Source: Candidatus Acidiferrales bacterium (lineage in GTDB: Bacteria; Acidobacteriota; Terriglobia; Acidiferrales; UBA7541). From it: a stretch of 36,633 nt of DNA. A program made the position numbers and the translations under genes. The notes beneath the pieces were generated by a model that worked only from the letters and a program-made list of their open reading frames with translations, was not told the DNA's origin and ran no database searches. Each line of letters opens with the position of its first letter. The first letter of the stretch is position 1. The stretch spans positions 1 to 36,633 of the forward strand of contig JASHRL010000404.1 in assembly GCA_030037355.1 (NCBI GenBank). The letters are read 5' to 3'. This document shows, in pieces, positions 1-9,857 of this stretch.

Positions 1-74
1 TGTACGACAAAGGCGGTAACAGGTGATATGCGGCTATGGTGCGAAAAATCGGACACGAACAAAAAAGATGTCGG

Positions 75-296
75 CTAAAACTTCGTGCGAAGGAACTCGA
101 CCAGGAGATAGCCAATCAGCGCCGCGATCACCGCGATGCCGAAATTGTGGAACGTGAAGATATCGGAGGCGGCCCAAAGCAGGCCATGTTTGCGGCCTGC
201 TCCGGAGCGTTCAAATTCTCCCATCAGCAGATTGGAGTAAAAAAGGAAGATGATGAAGCCGATTTCGATCAATCCTCTCCAGGCGCTGTTTTTCAT
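75..296 (-). CDS. small hypothetical membrane protein
   Basis: 73-aa ORF with hydrophobic stretches (IGFIIFLFYSNLLM; FGIAVIAALIGYLLV). Confidence 0.45.
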   Translation of the reverse strand: MKNSAWRGLIEIGFIIFLFYSNLLMGEFERSGAGRKHGLLWAASDIFTFHNFGIAVIAALIGYLLVEFLRTKF

Positions 297-327
297 TGCT
301 GTTGGATTATAGCGCGTTCGAGAAACC

Positions 328-1095
328 TTACGCTTTGCGCGCGAGGATGAGCGTGGGGCTCAGGTCAACAGCAATGGGTTCATTGCCCGCGGCTTCGGCG
401 AAGCGGGATTCGAGGTTGCGCCAGTAGGATTCTGGATCGGAAAGCGTGAGTCCATAAGCGCTGCCATAGGAAGTGGAGCGCCAAAAGCCGGCGAAATCCG
501 CGGGCGACATGCGAATCACATAGGAAAATTTGGTTTCTTCGACAAGCTCGAAACCCGCCGCGGCGCGAGCTTGGTCTTGCCAGACGTACTTCTTCCCGAG
601 GCGCTCATCGCGATGCGGCTTCCAGGGGCCGCGAAACTCGCCAAGCGCGATCGCATCCACCGCTGCCGTCGTTTTCGGCAAGGGGCGATCGAACACCGCA
701 AGAACCGCCCTCGGGCGCAGCCAGCTTCGCGCATTCGCGAAAACGCGCTCCGCTTCCATCCAGTGCAGCGCATTCGCAATCGTGATGAGGTCAACGCTCT
801 CGGGAGTTTGCGCGCACTCTTCCGCTGTAACATTTCGAACGGTGACGCGCGGAAAAAGTTCAGCAATTTTCGCCGCCATTCCCGCATCCGGCTCAACGGC
901 GATCACTTCGCCGAAATAACCGATCAGATGCCCCGCAACCATCCCCGTCCCCGCGCCCAAATCCATCGCACGCTCGCGCCTACTCTCCGTAATCTGCGCG
1001 AGAATATGCTCGTAAAGCGCGGGCGGATAATCCGGCCGGTAGCGCTGGAATTCCTCTGCGGCGTGTCCAAATTTCGGTTGGAAGCTTGCAGGCAC
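328..1095 (-). CDS. class I SAM-dependent methyltransferase
   Basis: Motif AMDLGAGTGMVAGHLIGYFGEVIAVEPD. The ORF-track start at 1473 overlaps glgC and is spurious. The start is probably a GTG near 1095, just after the glgC stop at 1110. Confidence 0.8.
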   Translation of the reverse strand: MPASFQPKFGHAAEEFQRYRPDYPPALYEHILAQITESRRERAMDLGAGTGMVAGHLIGYFGEVIAVEPDAGMAAKIAELFPRVTVRNVTAEECAQTPESVDLITIANALHWMEAERVFANARSWLRPRAVLAVFDRPLPKTTAAVDAIALGEFRGPWKPHRDERLGKKYVWQDQARAAAGFELVEETKFSYVIRMSPADFAGFWRSTSYGSAYGLTLSDPESYWRNLESRFAEAAGNEPIAVDLSPTLILARKA

Positions 1096-1109
1096 GGGAA
1101 TCTGGTCGG

Positions 1110-2342
1110 TTACTCCGGCTCCTCCAGCATGGATTCGTCGCGAACGACGACCACGACTCCTCTTTCGCTGACGTGATAGCGCTTGCGATCTTCTTCCAGG
1201 TCGTAACCAATTTCCGTGTGTTCCGGCAGCTTGACGTGCCGGTCGATGATCGCTCGCCGGATGCGCGAGTGCCGTCCGATATTGACATGATTGTAGATGA
1301 TCGAATCCTCGACTTCGCAATAGCTGTTGACGCGTACATCGTAGCCGACGACCGACCCGCTCACCCGGCTTCCGGAAATGATCGATCCTGCCGCCACAAT
1401 CGAATCTACCGCCGTTCCGGTCCGCCCTGGGTCGGCGAAAACAAACTTCGCGGGTGGATATTGCTGCTCCCACGTCTTGAGCGGCCAGCTTTTGTCGTAA
1501 AGATTGAACACCGGCGAAACGTTGACCAAATCCATGTTCGCGTCGTAATACGCTTCCAGCGTCCCCACGTCGCGCCAGTAGAGAGTCTCCTGCTTGTTTT
1601 CGTCGCGGAAATTGTAGGCATAAGCGCGAAAGTTTGCGATGGTCTTCGGCAGGATATCGTGGCCGAAATCATGCGACGAATTCGCATCCTCTGCGTCCGC
1701 GATCAGCGCCGGCAACAGAAATTGCGTATTGAAGATATAAATGCCCATCGACGCGTCGACTTTGCCCGGATGCCGCACGGAGAGCTTGGGCACCGCTGGT
1801 TTTTCCTGGAACCCGAGGATCCTTCCCTCTTTGTCCGTCTCGATCACGCCGAATTTGTGCGCCGCATCCTCCGGCGTCACTTCCACTGTCGCGACAGTCA
1901 CGTCTGCGCCTGAATCCACGTGCTGCTGAAGCATCCTCTCGTAATTCATTTTGTAGATATGATCCCCAGACAAAATGATCACGTAGCTCGATTGCTCGCT
2001 GCCGATGGAATAGATGTTCTGATAAACCGCATCCGCCGTCCCCAAATACCAGTGCGCTGAGACGCGCATCTGCGGCGGAAGAATCTCGATGAAATCACCC
2101 ACGCCCATCAGCGAGGACCATCCCCGCCGGACGTGGCGGTTCAAGCTCAGCGCTTTGTATTGCGTCAGGACGAAAACGCGCCGAAGGTTGCTATTCAGGC
2201 AGTTCGAAAGCGTGATGTCGATGATGCGGTAAATCGCGCCGAAAGGGACCGCTGGTTTCGCGCGGTCTCGCGTAAGAGGCCAAAGCCGTTCGCCTTGTCC
2301 TCCCGCCAGTAGCACGCCAATCGCGCTCTTCATCAGCGACAT
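1110..2342 (-). CDS. glgC: glucose-1-phosphate adenylyltransferase
   Basis: AIGVLLAGGQGERLWPLTRDRAKPAVPFG...YRIIDITLSNCLNS; full-length nucleotidyltransferase plus left-handed beta-helix C-terminus. Confidence 0.95.
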   Translation of the reverse strand: MSLMKSAIGVLLAGGQGERLWPLTRDRAKPAVPFGAIYRIIDITLSNCLNSNLRRVFVLTQYKALSLNRHVRRGWSSLMGVGDFIEILPPQMRVSAHWYLGTADAVYQNIYSIGSEQSSYVIILSGDHIYKMNYERMLQQHVDSGADVTVATVEVTPEDAAHKFGVIETDKEGRILGFQEKPAVPKLSVRHPGKVDASMGIYIFNTQFLLPALIADAEDANSSHDFGHDILPKTIANFRAYAYNFRDENKQETLYWRDVGTLEAYYDANMDLVNVSPVFNLYDKSWPLKTWEQQYPPAKFVFADPGRTGTAVDSIVAAGSIISGSRVSGSVVGYDVRVNSYCEVEDSIIYNHVNIGRHSRIRRAIIDRHVKLPEHTEIGYDLEEDRKRYHVSERGVVVVVRDESMLEEPE

Positions 2343-2674
2343 GCGATGTTGTCCCGCCGTATCTCGCGGCTCATTCTAACAATATCCGTCATCCAAGCCA
2401 AAAGTGGCAGACAAGAAAAACGCGGACCCTTTTGGCTCATTGCTCTCACTGGTCTTCAGCTACATAACATGAAATCTTGTTTCCAAAATTGACATATTGC
2501 GTCCATATCCACAGCTTCCATCCCCGCGCCTCCTTCCAAATTTAATACTTGACTTCCCTCGATGCCTCCGTTAAAACCGCCATCAAGGATGTGTCCTGCG
2601 ATGGGAGTCGTCTAAACCACCCACTCCAGTAACATATCTTTCTAAAACACTGTCCTGAACGGGGGTGAAGTTGC

Positions 2675-2872
2675 GTGGCTGAAGTTGTAATTCAAGAGGG
2701 CGAGTCTTTGGAGAATGCCCTCCGGCGTTTCAAGCGGAAAGTCCAGGCGGAAGACATCATCAAGGAAATCAAGAAGCACAGTTACTACATGAAGCCTGGA
2801 GAGAAACGCCGGGCCAAAGAAGCCCTATCGCGCAAACGCCTCCGGAAAAAACAGCGTCGGGAGCAGGATTAA
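2675..2872 (+). CDS. rpsU: 30S ribosomal protein S21
   Basis: EVVIQEGESLENALRRFKRKVQAEDIIKEIKKHSYYMKPGEKRRAKEALSRKR is typical bS21; GTG start. Confidence 0.95.
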   Translation: MAEVVIQEGESLENALRRFKRKVQAEDIIKEIKKHSYYMKPGEKRRAKEALSRKRLRKKQRREQD

Positions 2873-3034
2873 GCTAGGCTGCACAGCCTTGGGGTGTTTC
2901 CTTTATGCCTCGTTCCGTTTTGTCTTTTTCAGATCGACGGGCGGGAAAATCTGAGGATCCCAGCAAATCCCGGCATGATCTGGTTCAGGGTGTAGTGTGT
3001 TCAAAGATGTGCTAGCAACACCCCGGAGCGGCCC

Positions 3035-3361
3035 ATGGAATACCACGATAAGGTTCTGAAATGTGCGGAATGCGGTTCCGAATTTGTTTTCACCGCCGGC
3101 GAACAGATGTTTTTCGCCGACAAGGGCTTCAAGAACGAACCGAAGCGATGCAAGGGCTGTAAGTCGGTTCGCGCCCAGGGTTCGACAGGCGTGGCCCCGG
3201 CGAGCGTCCAGCGCGTCGAGACCAAGACTGTTTGTTCCCAGTGTGGCAAGGAAACGACTGTGCCGTTCAAGCCCACGCAAGGCCGGCCGGTCTATTGTCG
3301 CGAGTGTTTCCAGCAGCGTCGGACAGTCGGCGGTGCCGCTGCCGAAGCTGTTGGGGACTAG
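3035..3361 (+). CDS. zinc-ribbon protein, CxxC-x17-CxxC type
   Basis: CAECG...CKGCK then CSQC-x17-CREC; short basic/Cys-rich protein. Confidence 0.8.
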   Translation: MEYHDKVLKCAECGSEFVFTAGEQMFFADKGFKNEPKRCKGCKSVRAQGSTGVAPASVQRVETKTVCSQCGKETTVPFKPTQGRPVYCRECFQQRRTVGGAAAEAVGD

Positions 3362-3493
3362 CAGCAGCTCTTCCACTCGCGCAAGCTTGCCCAATGGAGA
3401 GTTGACCGGACGAGTTCTCGCTCGTGTCGTCGTTGCGCGTTTCTCCGTCCGCTCGTTGCCGCGCTTTGCTCGCCCAATTCTCGCGGTTAAGCT

Positions 3494-4666
3494 TTACGCC
3501 GCAGCGGATTTCTGCGCTGGCACGATTTCCCGGAACGCCGCCAGAAACGCGCGCATCTCTTCCGGCTTTCCCACTGAAACGCGCAGATAAGTTCCTATCG
3601 ATGGGAATTTTCTTCCCACAAGGATTTTCTTTTCGCGGAAGGCCGTGATTACCGGCGAAACATCACCGCCCACCCCGACCATGAAGAAGTTCGCCTCTGA
3701 CGGAATCACGTGGTAGCCGTCTTTCGTCAGTTCGCTCATCACCCATTTGCGCGTATCGTTCAGCCGTTTCTTGTTCAGCGGCACAATCTCCGGATCCGCC
3801 AGACTCGCCGTCGCCGCCGCCAGCACCGCCGCGTTGCCGTTGTCAAAAAGCAGCTCTCGCCGCATGGCTTCGATCGTCTGCTTTTGCGCCACCGCATACC
3901 CCAGCCGCATTCCGGCCATGCCATACACCTTTGAAAACGTTCGCGTCATGATCAAGTTCGGATATTTCGGAACCATGTCCACGATGCTCGAATATTTTGG
4001 ATCTTCGACGAAATGAAAATACGCTTCATCGACAAGCACATACGTCGTGGCCGGCACGCGCTGGATGAAATCCGCGAACTCGTCTCGCGTGTTGATCGTT
4101 GCCGTCGGGTTATTCGGATTGCAGACGTAAACCAGTCCCGTATTGTTCGCGTTGCATGCATTGGCCATTGCCGGCAAATCATGACGAAAATCTGCCGTCA
4201 GCGGAATCTTCACGGCGTTCGCGTGCGACACTTCTGCGTAGTACGTCACCGCCTCAAACGTCGGCTCCGCAACAACCAGGCTTTTGTCCGGTCCTACAAA
4301 CGCGGCGTCGCACACACGCAAAATTTCCGTCGAGCCGCAGCCGAGAATCACATTTTCCGTCTCGACCTTGTGCAGCGCGGCAATCGCCTTCACCGTTCGT
4401 CCGTAAAGATCGTCCGGATAGCGGCAGGCGACGCCCTCGGAGCCTGTAATAGCGGCGATGGCGTGCGACGATGGCCCGTAGGGGTTCTCGTTCGAGTTGA
4501 TCAGGATGGCATCCGCGCGCGAAAAGCCTTTCAGCCGCCCGCCCGCGACGCCCTGCAGCAATTTCGGCGAGACGTATGCAGCCGCCAGCATCGCACCGAC
4601 GGATTTGCCGAATTGCCGCCGCGAAATCTCGTTTCCGTTAGTTTCGTCCGCCATCGTGGCCTCCAT
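3494..4666 (-). CDS. pyridoxal-phosphate aminotransferase (histidinol-phosphate aminotransferase family) with Tat-type signal
   Basis: ISRRQFGKSVGAMLAAAYVSP N-terminus; NSNENPYGPS; YVCNPNNPT; RTFSKVYGMAGMRLGY PLP-lysine motif. Confidence 0.88.
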   Translation of the reverse strand: MEATMADETNGNEISRRQFGKSVGAMLAAAYVSPKLLQGVAGGRLKGFSRADAILINSNENPYGPSSHAIAAITGSEGVACRYPDDLYGRTVKAIAALHKVETENVILGCGSTEILRVCDAAFVGPDKSLVVAEPTFEAVTYYAEVSHANAVKIPLTADFRHDLPAMANACNANNTGLVYVCNPNNPTATINTRDEFADFIQRVPATTYVLVDEAYFHFVEDPKYSSIVDMVPKYPNLIMTRTFSKVYGMAGMRLGYAVAQKQTIEAMRRELLFDNGNAAVLAAATASLADPEIVPLNKKRLNDTRKWVMSELTKDGYHVIPSEANFFMVGVGGDVSPVITAFREKKILVGRKFPSIGTYLRVSVGKPEEMRAFLAAFREIVPAQKSAAA

Positions 4667-4803
4667 TCTGCTTCGACTCGGATTGTAAAATTTGCTGGCC
4701 GGATTATCCGCCCACAGGCCGCGATGCGCAAGTCAAGTGGTGTCATAAATGCCCAAAAGACCCCTTCGTTGACCCGCACGTCGCGCCGTCTTAAAATGAA
4801 TTC

Positions 4804-5376
4804 ATGAATCGTAAACGGTCTCCCAAGAAGAAAGCATCGCGCCGCGCAAAGCCTTCGGCTCCGAAGCAAGCTGCGTCGGCGCGTTCCTCAAATTCCATCG
4901 ACGACAAAGCTCTGCGCGCGCATCTCATCAAGCTGCTTGAAGGCGGTGGCGCGCACCTGAAGCCCGGCGAGGTATTCGCGGACTTCCCCGAAGCAAAGCG
5001 CGGGATTCACGCCGGCAATTCGCCGCATACCGCATGGCAATTGCTCGAGCATCTGCGCATCGCTCAGTGGGACATTTTGGAATTTTCGCGGAATGCAAAG
5101 CACGTCTCGCCGAATTTCCCCGAAGGCTACTGGCCTTCCTCCGAGATGCCGCCGAGCGCGACAGCCTGGGAAACGAGCGTGAAAGCCTTCGCCCGTGATT
5201 TGCAGGAAATGCAGGAGCTCGTCAGCAATCCGAAATCGAATCTTTTCGCGCGCATCCCGCACGGCGATGGCCAGACGATCCTTCGCGAGGCGCTGGTCCT
5301 CGCCGATCACAATTCATATCACCTCGGCCAGTTGGTTTTGCTGCGCAAGCTGCTGAACGCTTGGCCCGCGACGTAA
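4804..5376 (+). CDS. DinB-like family protein
   Basis: HTAWQLLEHLRIAQWDILEFSRN and ADHNSYHLGQLVLLRKLL with conserved His residues of DinB fold. Confidence 0.7.
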   Translation: MNRKRSPKKKASRRAKPSAPKQAASARSSNSIDDKALRAHLIKLLEGGGAHLKPGEVFADFPEAKRGIHAGNSPHTAWQLLEHLRIAQWDILEFSRNAKHVSPNFPEGYWPSSEMPPSATAWETSVKAFARDLQEMQELVSNPKSNLFARIPHGDGQTILREALVLADHNSYHLGQLVLLRKLLNAWPAT

Positions 5377-5431
5377 AAGTGAACGGATTTCCAGTCATCA
5401 TTCTCGACTCAAAGATCAAAAGGGACTCGAA

Positions 5432-7915
5432 GTGAAAAACAAATCATCCGTCATCGAAGCGAACTCGACAATCGACGAAAAGCGCGAAGCCATTTTTGAC
5501 GCTTTTCGCCGCTGGGGATATCTCGAAGCCGATCTCGACCCGCTCGACGATTTCAAGCCCCTTCCTGTTCCGGAGTTGGAGCAGCTCTCGGGCGAGACTG
5601 CCGACGAAGCGCGAAAAATCTACTGCGGCACCATTGGCGCCGAGTTCATGCACATTCTCGATGGCGACCGCCGACGCTGGATTCAGGAGCGTCTCGAATC
5701 TTCCGCGCCCGAACCGGATCGCGCGCGCATTCTCGAACGCATCGTCCGCGCGGAATTGTTCGAACACGTCGTGCAGAGCCGTTATCTTGGCAACAAGCGA
5801 TTCTCCATCGAAGGCCTCGCCGCTGCGATTCCGCTTCTCGACGAAACTCTCGACGCCGCGGCGGAAAATGGCGCACAGGAACTTCTCCTGGCCATGAGTC
5901 ATCGCGGCCGCCTGAACGTGATGATTCACATCGTCGGCCGTCCCGCCGAGGATGTTTTCGCGCGCTTTGAGGAAATCGACGCGCGCAGCGAATTGGGCGG
6001 CGGCGACGTGAAATATCACATTGGCGCGACCGGCGAGTACACCACTCGCAGCGGCCGCACCGTCGGCATTCATCTCGTTTCCAATCCGAGCCATCTCGAA
6101 GCCGTCGACCCCGTGGCAATCGGCCGCGCCCGCGCCAAGCAAACTCGGCGCGGCGAAAACGGGCCCAGGGAAATCCTGCCCGTCGTGATGCACGGAGATG
6201 CCGCTTTTGCCGGCCAGGGCATCTGGGCCGAAACGCTGAATCTCCTCATGATCAACGGCTTTTCCGTCGGCGGCAGCGTGCACATCATCATGAACAATCT
6301 CATCGGCTTCACCGCCGTGCCGTCCGAATGCCAGTCCTCGCGCTTCGCCTCCGATTTGGTGAAGCGCATGTCCATTCCGATTTTCCACGTGAACGCCGAA
6401 GATCCCGACGCCGTAGTTCGCGTCGCGCGCATCGCCATTGACTATCGCTACGCGTTCCAAAGCCCTGTTCTTATCGACTTGATCGGCTTTCGCCGCTATG
6501 GCCACAGCGAAATCGACGATCCCACGATCACACAGCCTCTGCGTTACCGCAAAATCCAGGCGCATCCGCCGCTCTGGAAGCTTTATGCCGAAAAGACCGG
6601 CGCTGATCCGACGGCCACCGTCGAGGAAGTGCGCCAGGAATTCGAGAAGGCGCAGAAAAACGCCGTGACTCTGGAAAAAATTCCGCGCATGCGCCAGCTC
6701 CCGCCCTACTGGCAAAATTACGAGGGCGGCCGTTACAAATCCGATTTCGAAGTCGATACCGGCCTCCCTGCCGATACTCTGCGCGAAATCACCGCGAAGC
6801 TCACTACTTATCCAGACACCTTTGCCATCCATCCGAAAGTGAAAAAATTGCTCGAGCAGCGCGCTGCCATGGGCGCGGGAAAATCTGCGGTCGATTACGG
6901 GATGGCCGAAGCTCTCGCCTTCGGTTCCCTGCTGGCGCAGGGCACGCCTGTGCGTCTCAGCGGCGAAGACAGCAAGCGCGGCACGTTCAATCAGCGCCAC
7001 GCCGTGCTCATCGACACGCAAACGGAAAACGAATTCATCCCGCTCGCGAATCTTTCCCCCGATCAGGCGCGTTTTGAGGTTTACAGCACGGCTCTTTCCG
7101 AAGCTGGCGTGATGGGATTCGAATACGGATTCAGCCGCGATTATCCGGAGACGCTCGTGCTCTGGGAGGCGCAGTTCGGCGATTTCGCCAATGGCGCGCA
7201 GGTCATCATCGATCAATTCATCGCCGCCGGCGAAGACAAATGGAATCTGCTATCCGGTTTGGTCCTTCTTCTCCCCCACGGTTATGAAGGCCAGGGCCCC
7301 GAGCATTCCAGCGCTCGCATTGAGCGCTATTTGCAGCTCGCCGCGCGCGACAACATGCAAATCTGCCAGCCTTCCAATGCCGCGCAGTATTTCCACTTGT
7401 TGCGGCGCCAGGCGTTGCGCCGCTGGCGAAAGCCGCTCGTCGTTTTCACGCCTAAGAGCATGTTGCGCCATCCGGCGGCTTCCTCGCCAATCGCCGATTT
7501 CTCCGAGCCGCGATTCCAGACCGTGCTTCCTGATCGCGAAGTCCAGCACGCCGAGCGCGTGCTTCTCTGCACCGGCAAAATTGGTCACGAGCTCGCCATG
7601 GAGCGCAAGCGCCGCCAGGACGCTTCCACTGCAATCGTATTCCTCGAACAAATGTATCCGTTCCCGGAAAAAGATCTCGAGGCCGTCCTCGCGCAATATT
7701 CCTCGGCCCACGATTTCGTTTGGGTGCAGGAAGAGCCCGCGAACATGGGCGCGCTCAATTTCATGATGCCGCGTCTCACGCGCATTTTGCGCGGCCGTCC
7801 ATTGCGGTCCGTGAAGCGCTCAGGCAGTGCCAGCCCCGCCACAGGCTCAGCGAAGGCTCACGAACTCGAACAGAAGACTTTGCTCGCGCTCGCCTTCGGC
7901 ACGGGCAAATCCTGA
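5432..7915 (+). CDS. sucA: 2-oxoglutarate dehydrogenase E1 component
   Basis: EGLAAAIPLLDETL; MSHRGRLNVM; GDVKYHIGATGEY; HGDAAFAGQG; RYGHSEIDDPTITQPLRYRKI. Confidence 0.93.
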   Translation: MKNKSSVIEANSTIDEKREAIFDAFRRWGYLEADLDPLDDFKPLPVPELEQLSGETADEARKIYCGTIGAEFMHILDGDRRRWIQERLESSAPEPDRARILERIVRAELFEHVVQSRYLGNKRFSIEGLAAAIPLLDETLDAAAENGAQELLLAMSHRGRLNVMIHIVGRPAEDVFARFEEIDARSELGGGDVKYHIGATGEYTTRSGRTVGIHLVSNPSHLEAVDPVAIGRARAKQTRRGENGPREILPVVMHGDAAFAGQGIWAETLNLLMINGFSVGGSVHIIMNNLIGFTAVPSECQSSRFASDLVKRMSIPIFHVNAEDPDAVVRVARIAIDYRYAFQSPVLIDLIGFRRYGHSEIDDPTITQPLRYRKIQAHPPLWKLYAEKTGADPTATVEEVRQEFEKAQKNAVTLEKIPRMRQLPPYWQNYEGGRYKSDFEVDTGLPADTLREITAKLTTYPDTFAIHPKVKKLLEQRAAMGAGKSAVDYGMAEALAFGSLLAQGTPVRLSGEDSKRGTFNQRHAVLIDTQTENEFIPLANLSPDQARFEVYSTALSEAGVMGFEYGFSRDYPETLVLWEAQFGDFANGAQVIIDQFIAAGEDKWNLLSGLVLLLPHGYEGQGPEHSSARIERYLQLAARDNMQICQPSNAAQYFHLLRRQALRRWRKPLVVFTPKSMLRHPAASSPIADFSEPRFQTVLPDREVQHAERVLLCTGKIGHELAMERKRRQDASTAIVFLEQMYPFPEKDLEAVLAQYSSAHDFVWVQEEPANMGALNFMMPRLTRILRGRPLRSVKRSGSASPATGSAKAHELEQKTLLALAFGTGKS

Positions 7916-7966
7916 CCTCAGCTTCGCTCTGCCGGAAAAGGCCGCCGCTGCAGGCGTCTTTCTTAT

Positions 7967-8986
7967 TTATTTTCGGGAAATAATCACGCTGTGCGTTGAA
8001 GGCAAAACGTGCAGTTCGTTCGTCGCGAATCCTGCCTTGCGAAACATCTGCTCGTATTGTGCAAACGTATAAACGTCTCCGGCAGCCGTCGTTGCCAGCA
8101 CGATGACACCGAATGTCGCGGGAACGGGCGGTGAAATGCGGTCTTCATTGGGAATAAATTCAAGTATAACGGCGCGCCCGCCGGGCTTGAGCGCCGCATG
8201 CGTCTTGCGCATGAACTTTTCGATCGCCGCCGGATCGAAGTGGTGCAGAAAATTCATCAGTAGGACGAGATCGTAATCCGAACCGAAATCCACTTGAAAC
8301 CCGTCGCCCGGAATTGCATGAAATCGCGAAGCGACTCCTGCTTTTTCCGCATTTTCCTTGGCCACGTCCAGGACTGCGGACCAATCGACGGCGTAAATCT
8401 CCGCGTTCGGATTATGCCGTGCCAGCGTCACGCCAAACATTCCGTGCCCTGCGGCAATATCCAGCACTTTGCACTTCGCCGCGGGATCCACGCCGATCAC
8501 TTTCGCCACGGTTTCCGCCATCAGCCCCTGCATCGGAGCCATCAACCGCGCGAACTCCACCCATACGGGATGGTCCGGAGCCATCGAGCCTTCCGCGCCC
8601 ATCACCGTGCCGCCTTTGCGCACGGCATCCGCGAGCTTGCGGAATTCATCCTGTATGAACGGCGACGCCACAAAATTCGCGCACGAGCCAATATACGTAT
8701 GCGAACGGCGATCCAGAAACGCCGCCGCATCCGGCGCAAGTCCATATCGATCGCCGCTCTTCGTCAAAAAGCCTTGTACAACGAGAAAATCGCACAGAAT
8801 CCGCACGCCTCGTTCCGACGCTTTGCACCGCGATGCAATCGCCGCCGGGACATCCGCCCCTCCGCCGATAGCCGTGAAAATTTCGAGTTCGATTGCTGCC
8901 TTCAGAGCCGCCGTCAGTTGATATCCGTTGAGCGCCTGAAAAATCCGCTCCGGCGTGGGCCGTTGAGTTTGACCGGCATTGCTCAT
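7967..8986 (-). CDS. SAM-dependent O-methyltransferase (winged-helix dimerisation domain type)
   Basis: PTPERIFQALNGYQLTAALKAAIELEIF...VLDIAAGHGMFGVTLARHNPNAEIYAVDW; internal Met at ~8986 preferred as start. Confidence 0.85.
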   Translation of the reverse strand: MSNAGQTQRPTPERIFQALNGYQLTAALKAAIELEIFTAIGGGADVPAAIASRCKASERGVRILCDFLVVQGFLTKSGDRYGLAPDAAAFLDRRSHTYIGSCANFVASPFIQDEFRKLADAVRKGGTVMGAEGSMAPDHPVWVEFARLMAPMQGLMAETVAKVIGVDPAAKCKVLDIAAGHGMFGVTLARHNPNAEIYAVDWSAVLDVAKENAEKAGVASRFHAIPGDGFQVDFGSDYDLVLLMNFLHHFDPAAIEKFMRKTHAALKPGGRAVILEFIPNEDRISPPVPATFGVIVLATTAAGDVYTFAQYEQMFRKAGFATNELHVLPSTHSVIISRK

Positions 8987-9078
8987 ATCTGTCCTCTCAG
9001 CAAATCTCGGATTATGGGCCACATCTCAGCCTCGGGCAACGAACGCAATCTCTGAATTCGAATCCTCACGCTTGTCGT

Positions 9079-9765
9079 TTACCACGATGCGCTCGAATGC
9101 GTGTAGCCGCCGAAATACCATCGAACTCCGATCGTGTTGTAGATTCCCAGCGGTTCCTTGTTCGGCCCTGAATCGTAGACGCCCAGGCTTTGCGTAAACG
9201 GCGGAAACGATGTAACTCCATGATTCGTGATGCGCAGTTCGAAATGCTTCGGCAAATCGATCGCCACGCCCATGAAACGCTCCCAGGCCAGCGGCGCCAT
9301 CGAGTACGTATACATCACTTGCGGTATGTTATCGCCGAAAAAGAAATTCGGCTGAAAGAAAAGATACGCGTGCCGCAGCGGCGTCCGCGCAAACGGCTGA
9401 ATCTCCAGGTAGCCGCCCATGATATAGCGCGCGAACGCCGAGCACGTCGGCTGCGGCTGATTGCAACGGCCCAGGTCTGGCTCGTTGTGCGGCGGCGCAA
9501 TTTCGAAGTCCGTGTAGCCGCGAATAAATCCCTTGCCGAATAGCAGCCGTCCTTGCGAGCTCTTCTCCGATGATTCATGCGTGCTGATTTGCGCCGGCAG
9601 CGGCGCCGGCGTCTGTCCTTGCGTCTGCTTCTGCGCTTGCCCTTGCGATTGGCTCTGGCTTTGCGCCGCCGCGCCGCCGCAAACAAGCATGGCGAGCACG
9701 CACAGAGATGCGAGCGAACCGGCGAACCGCCGCGCATCGCCGCTCTTCACTGGAAACGGTTGCAT
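9079..9765 (-). CDS. hypothetical exported protein with Q/S-rich linker
   Basis: N-terminal hydrophobic signal-like segment, AQSQSQSQGQAQKQTQGQ linker, beta-rich remainder. Confidence 0.6.
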   Translation of the reverse strand: MQPFPVKSGDARRFAGSLASLCVLAMLVCGGAAAQSQSQSQGQAQKQTQGQTPAPLPAQISTHESSEKSSQGRLLFGKGFIRGYTDFEIAPPHNEPDLGRCNQPQPTCSAFARYIMGGYLEIQPFARTPLRHAYLFFQPNFFFGDNIPQVMYTYSMAPLAWERFMGVAIDLPKHFELRITNHGVTSFPPFTQSLGVYDSGPNKEPLGIYNTIGVRWYFGGYTHSSASW

Positions 9766-9857
9766 AGACCCCCCCTATGGACGGATTGAATTTTCAGCCG
9801 TGTGGATTGATCAATGATCTCGATCAATGATGATGACGAATCTTTGCGTTTCCGGAA

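Noticed and set aside
5444-7216. 590-aa minus-strand ORF
   Set aside because: Antisense to the 2-oxoglutarate dehydrogenase E1 gene.
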